Part shown: positions 63,884-64,000 of the stretch, one piece after another
How positions within the stretch are numbered: position 1 is the stretch's first letter
How the letters are laid out: each line of letters starts with the position of its first letter
From: Johnsonella ignava ATCC 51276
GTDB lineage: Bacteria > Bacillota > Clostridia > Lachnospirales > Lachnospiraceae
DNA: 64,000 bases
Direction of reading: 5' to 3'
NCBI RefSeq assembly: GCF_000235445.1
Contig: NZ_JH378830.1
Location: 247,892-311,891 of the forward strand
The notes under the pieces: generated by a model
Told to the model about the DNA's origin: nothing
The model's input: only the letters and a program-made list of their open reading frames with translations
Databases searched by the model: none
Translations under genes and position numbers: made by a program

Positions 63884-64000
63884 ATGGATGACTTCGAAAA
63901 AAAATATTTTTCATTGTTACAGTCTTTAATTATAAATTTTCTATTTTTAATTTTTATTATATGGATTGACGGTTAAAATTAAAGAATTATCGCATAACGA
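63884..64000 (+). pseudogene. Small membrane protein M2, copy 2, frameshifted and cut by the window end
   Basis: ATG 63884 gives MDDFEKKYFSLLQSLIINFL, matching 61364-61711, but the frame stops at 63974-63976 after FIIWIDG. Reading one base later continues KIKELSHN, matching KIKELAYN of copy 1. One extra G near 63971-63972 explains it. The 3' part lies outside the window. Confidence 0.7.

Overview
The window looks like a chromosome segment of a low-GC Clostridia bacterium, most likely a Lachnospiraceae member. The reasons are the AT-rich sequence, strong GGAGG ribosome sites, a DUF5717/DUF5716 gene pair beside valS, DUF4364 and DUF896 proteins, a sufCBDSU operon and many aromatic-rich cell-wall-binding repeats. 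An oral genus such as Lachnoanaerobaculum is a guess from general resemblance only.

Two accessory regions bracket a housekeeping core. Region 1 (about 0.9-9.3 kb) is the wreck of an Rhs/YD-repeat polymorphic-toxin locus. It holds a frameshifted secreted head joined to a toxin tail, several headless toxin tails with a DYHWY/WSHKPG-type motif, an Rhs-core scrap, three copies of one membrane-anchored immunity-like gene (type 1), two of another (type 2), and two unknown membrane-anchored genes. One type-2 gene is fused in frame to a block of YD repeats. The array ends at a promoter and three tRNA genes (Pro, Glu, Thr). Region 2 (about 59.7-64 kb) is a second graveyard made of 3' ends of secreted cell-wall-binding proteins, one of them lipase-like. 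Each is followed by small membrane-protein genes, and the whole 3' cassette is present twice.

The core runs: a SWIM zinc-finger/HEAT-repeat pair (9.8-13.3 kb); a papain-like protein (13.5 kb); a MacAB-type exporter (14.6-18.1 kb); topoisomerase IV parE-parC (18.2-22.4 kb); a TetR-controlled second adaptor/ABC exporter (22.7-28.2 kb); DUF4364 (minus strand); the DUF5717-DUF5716-TPR-valS-small ORF-TPR cluster (29.2-39.1 kb); a convergent class A penicillin-binding protein (39.2-41.9 kb); a YigZ-family gene; dapA-dapB for diaminopimelate; purC-purB-purA (SAICAR synthesis, fumarate release and AMP synthesis); a secreted cell-wall-binding protein; ylxM-ffh-rpsP-khpA-rimM-trmD (protein targeting, ribosome maturation, tRNA modification); and sufC-B-D-S-U for Fe-S cluster assembly. 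At the left edge DUF896 and the start of a probable 5-formyltetrahydrofolate cyclo-ligase lie on the minus strand.

The most unusual content is in the two graveyards. They preserve recombination joints showing how toxin tails are replaced while immunity genes are kept. Identifications come from reading motifs and translations by eye; no database search was run.
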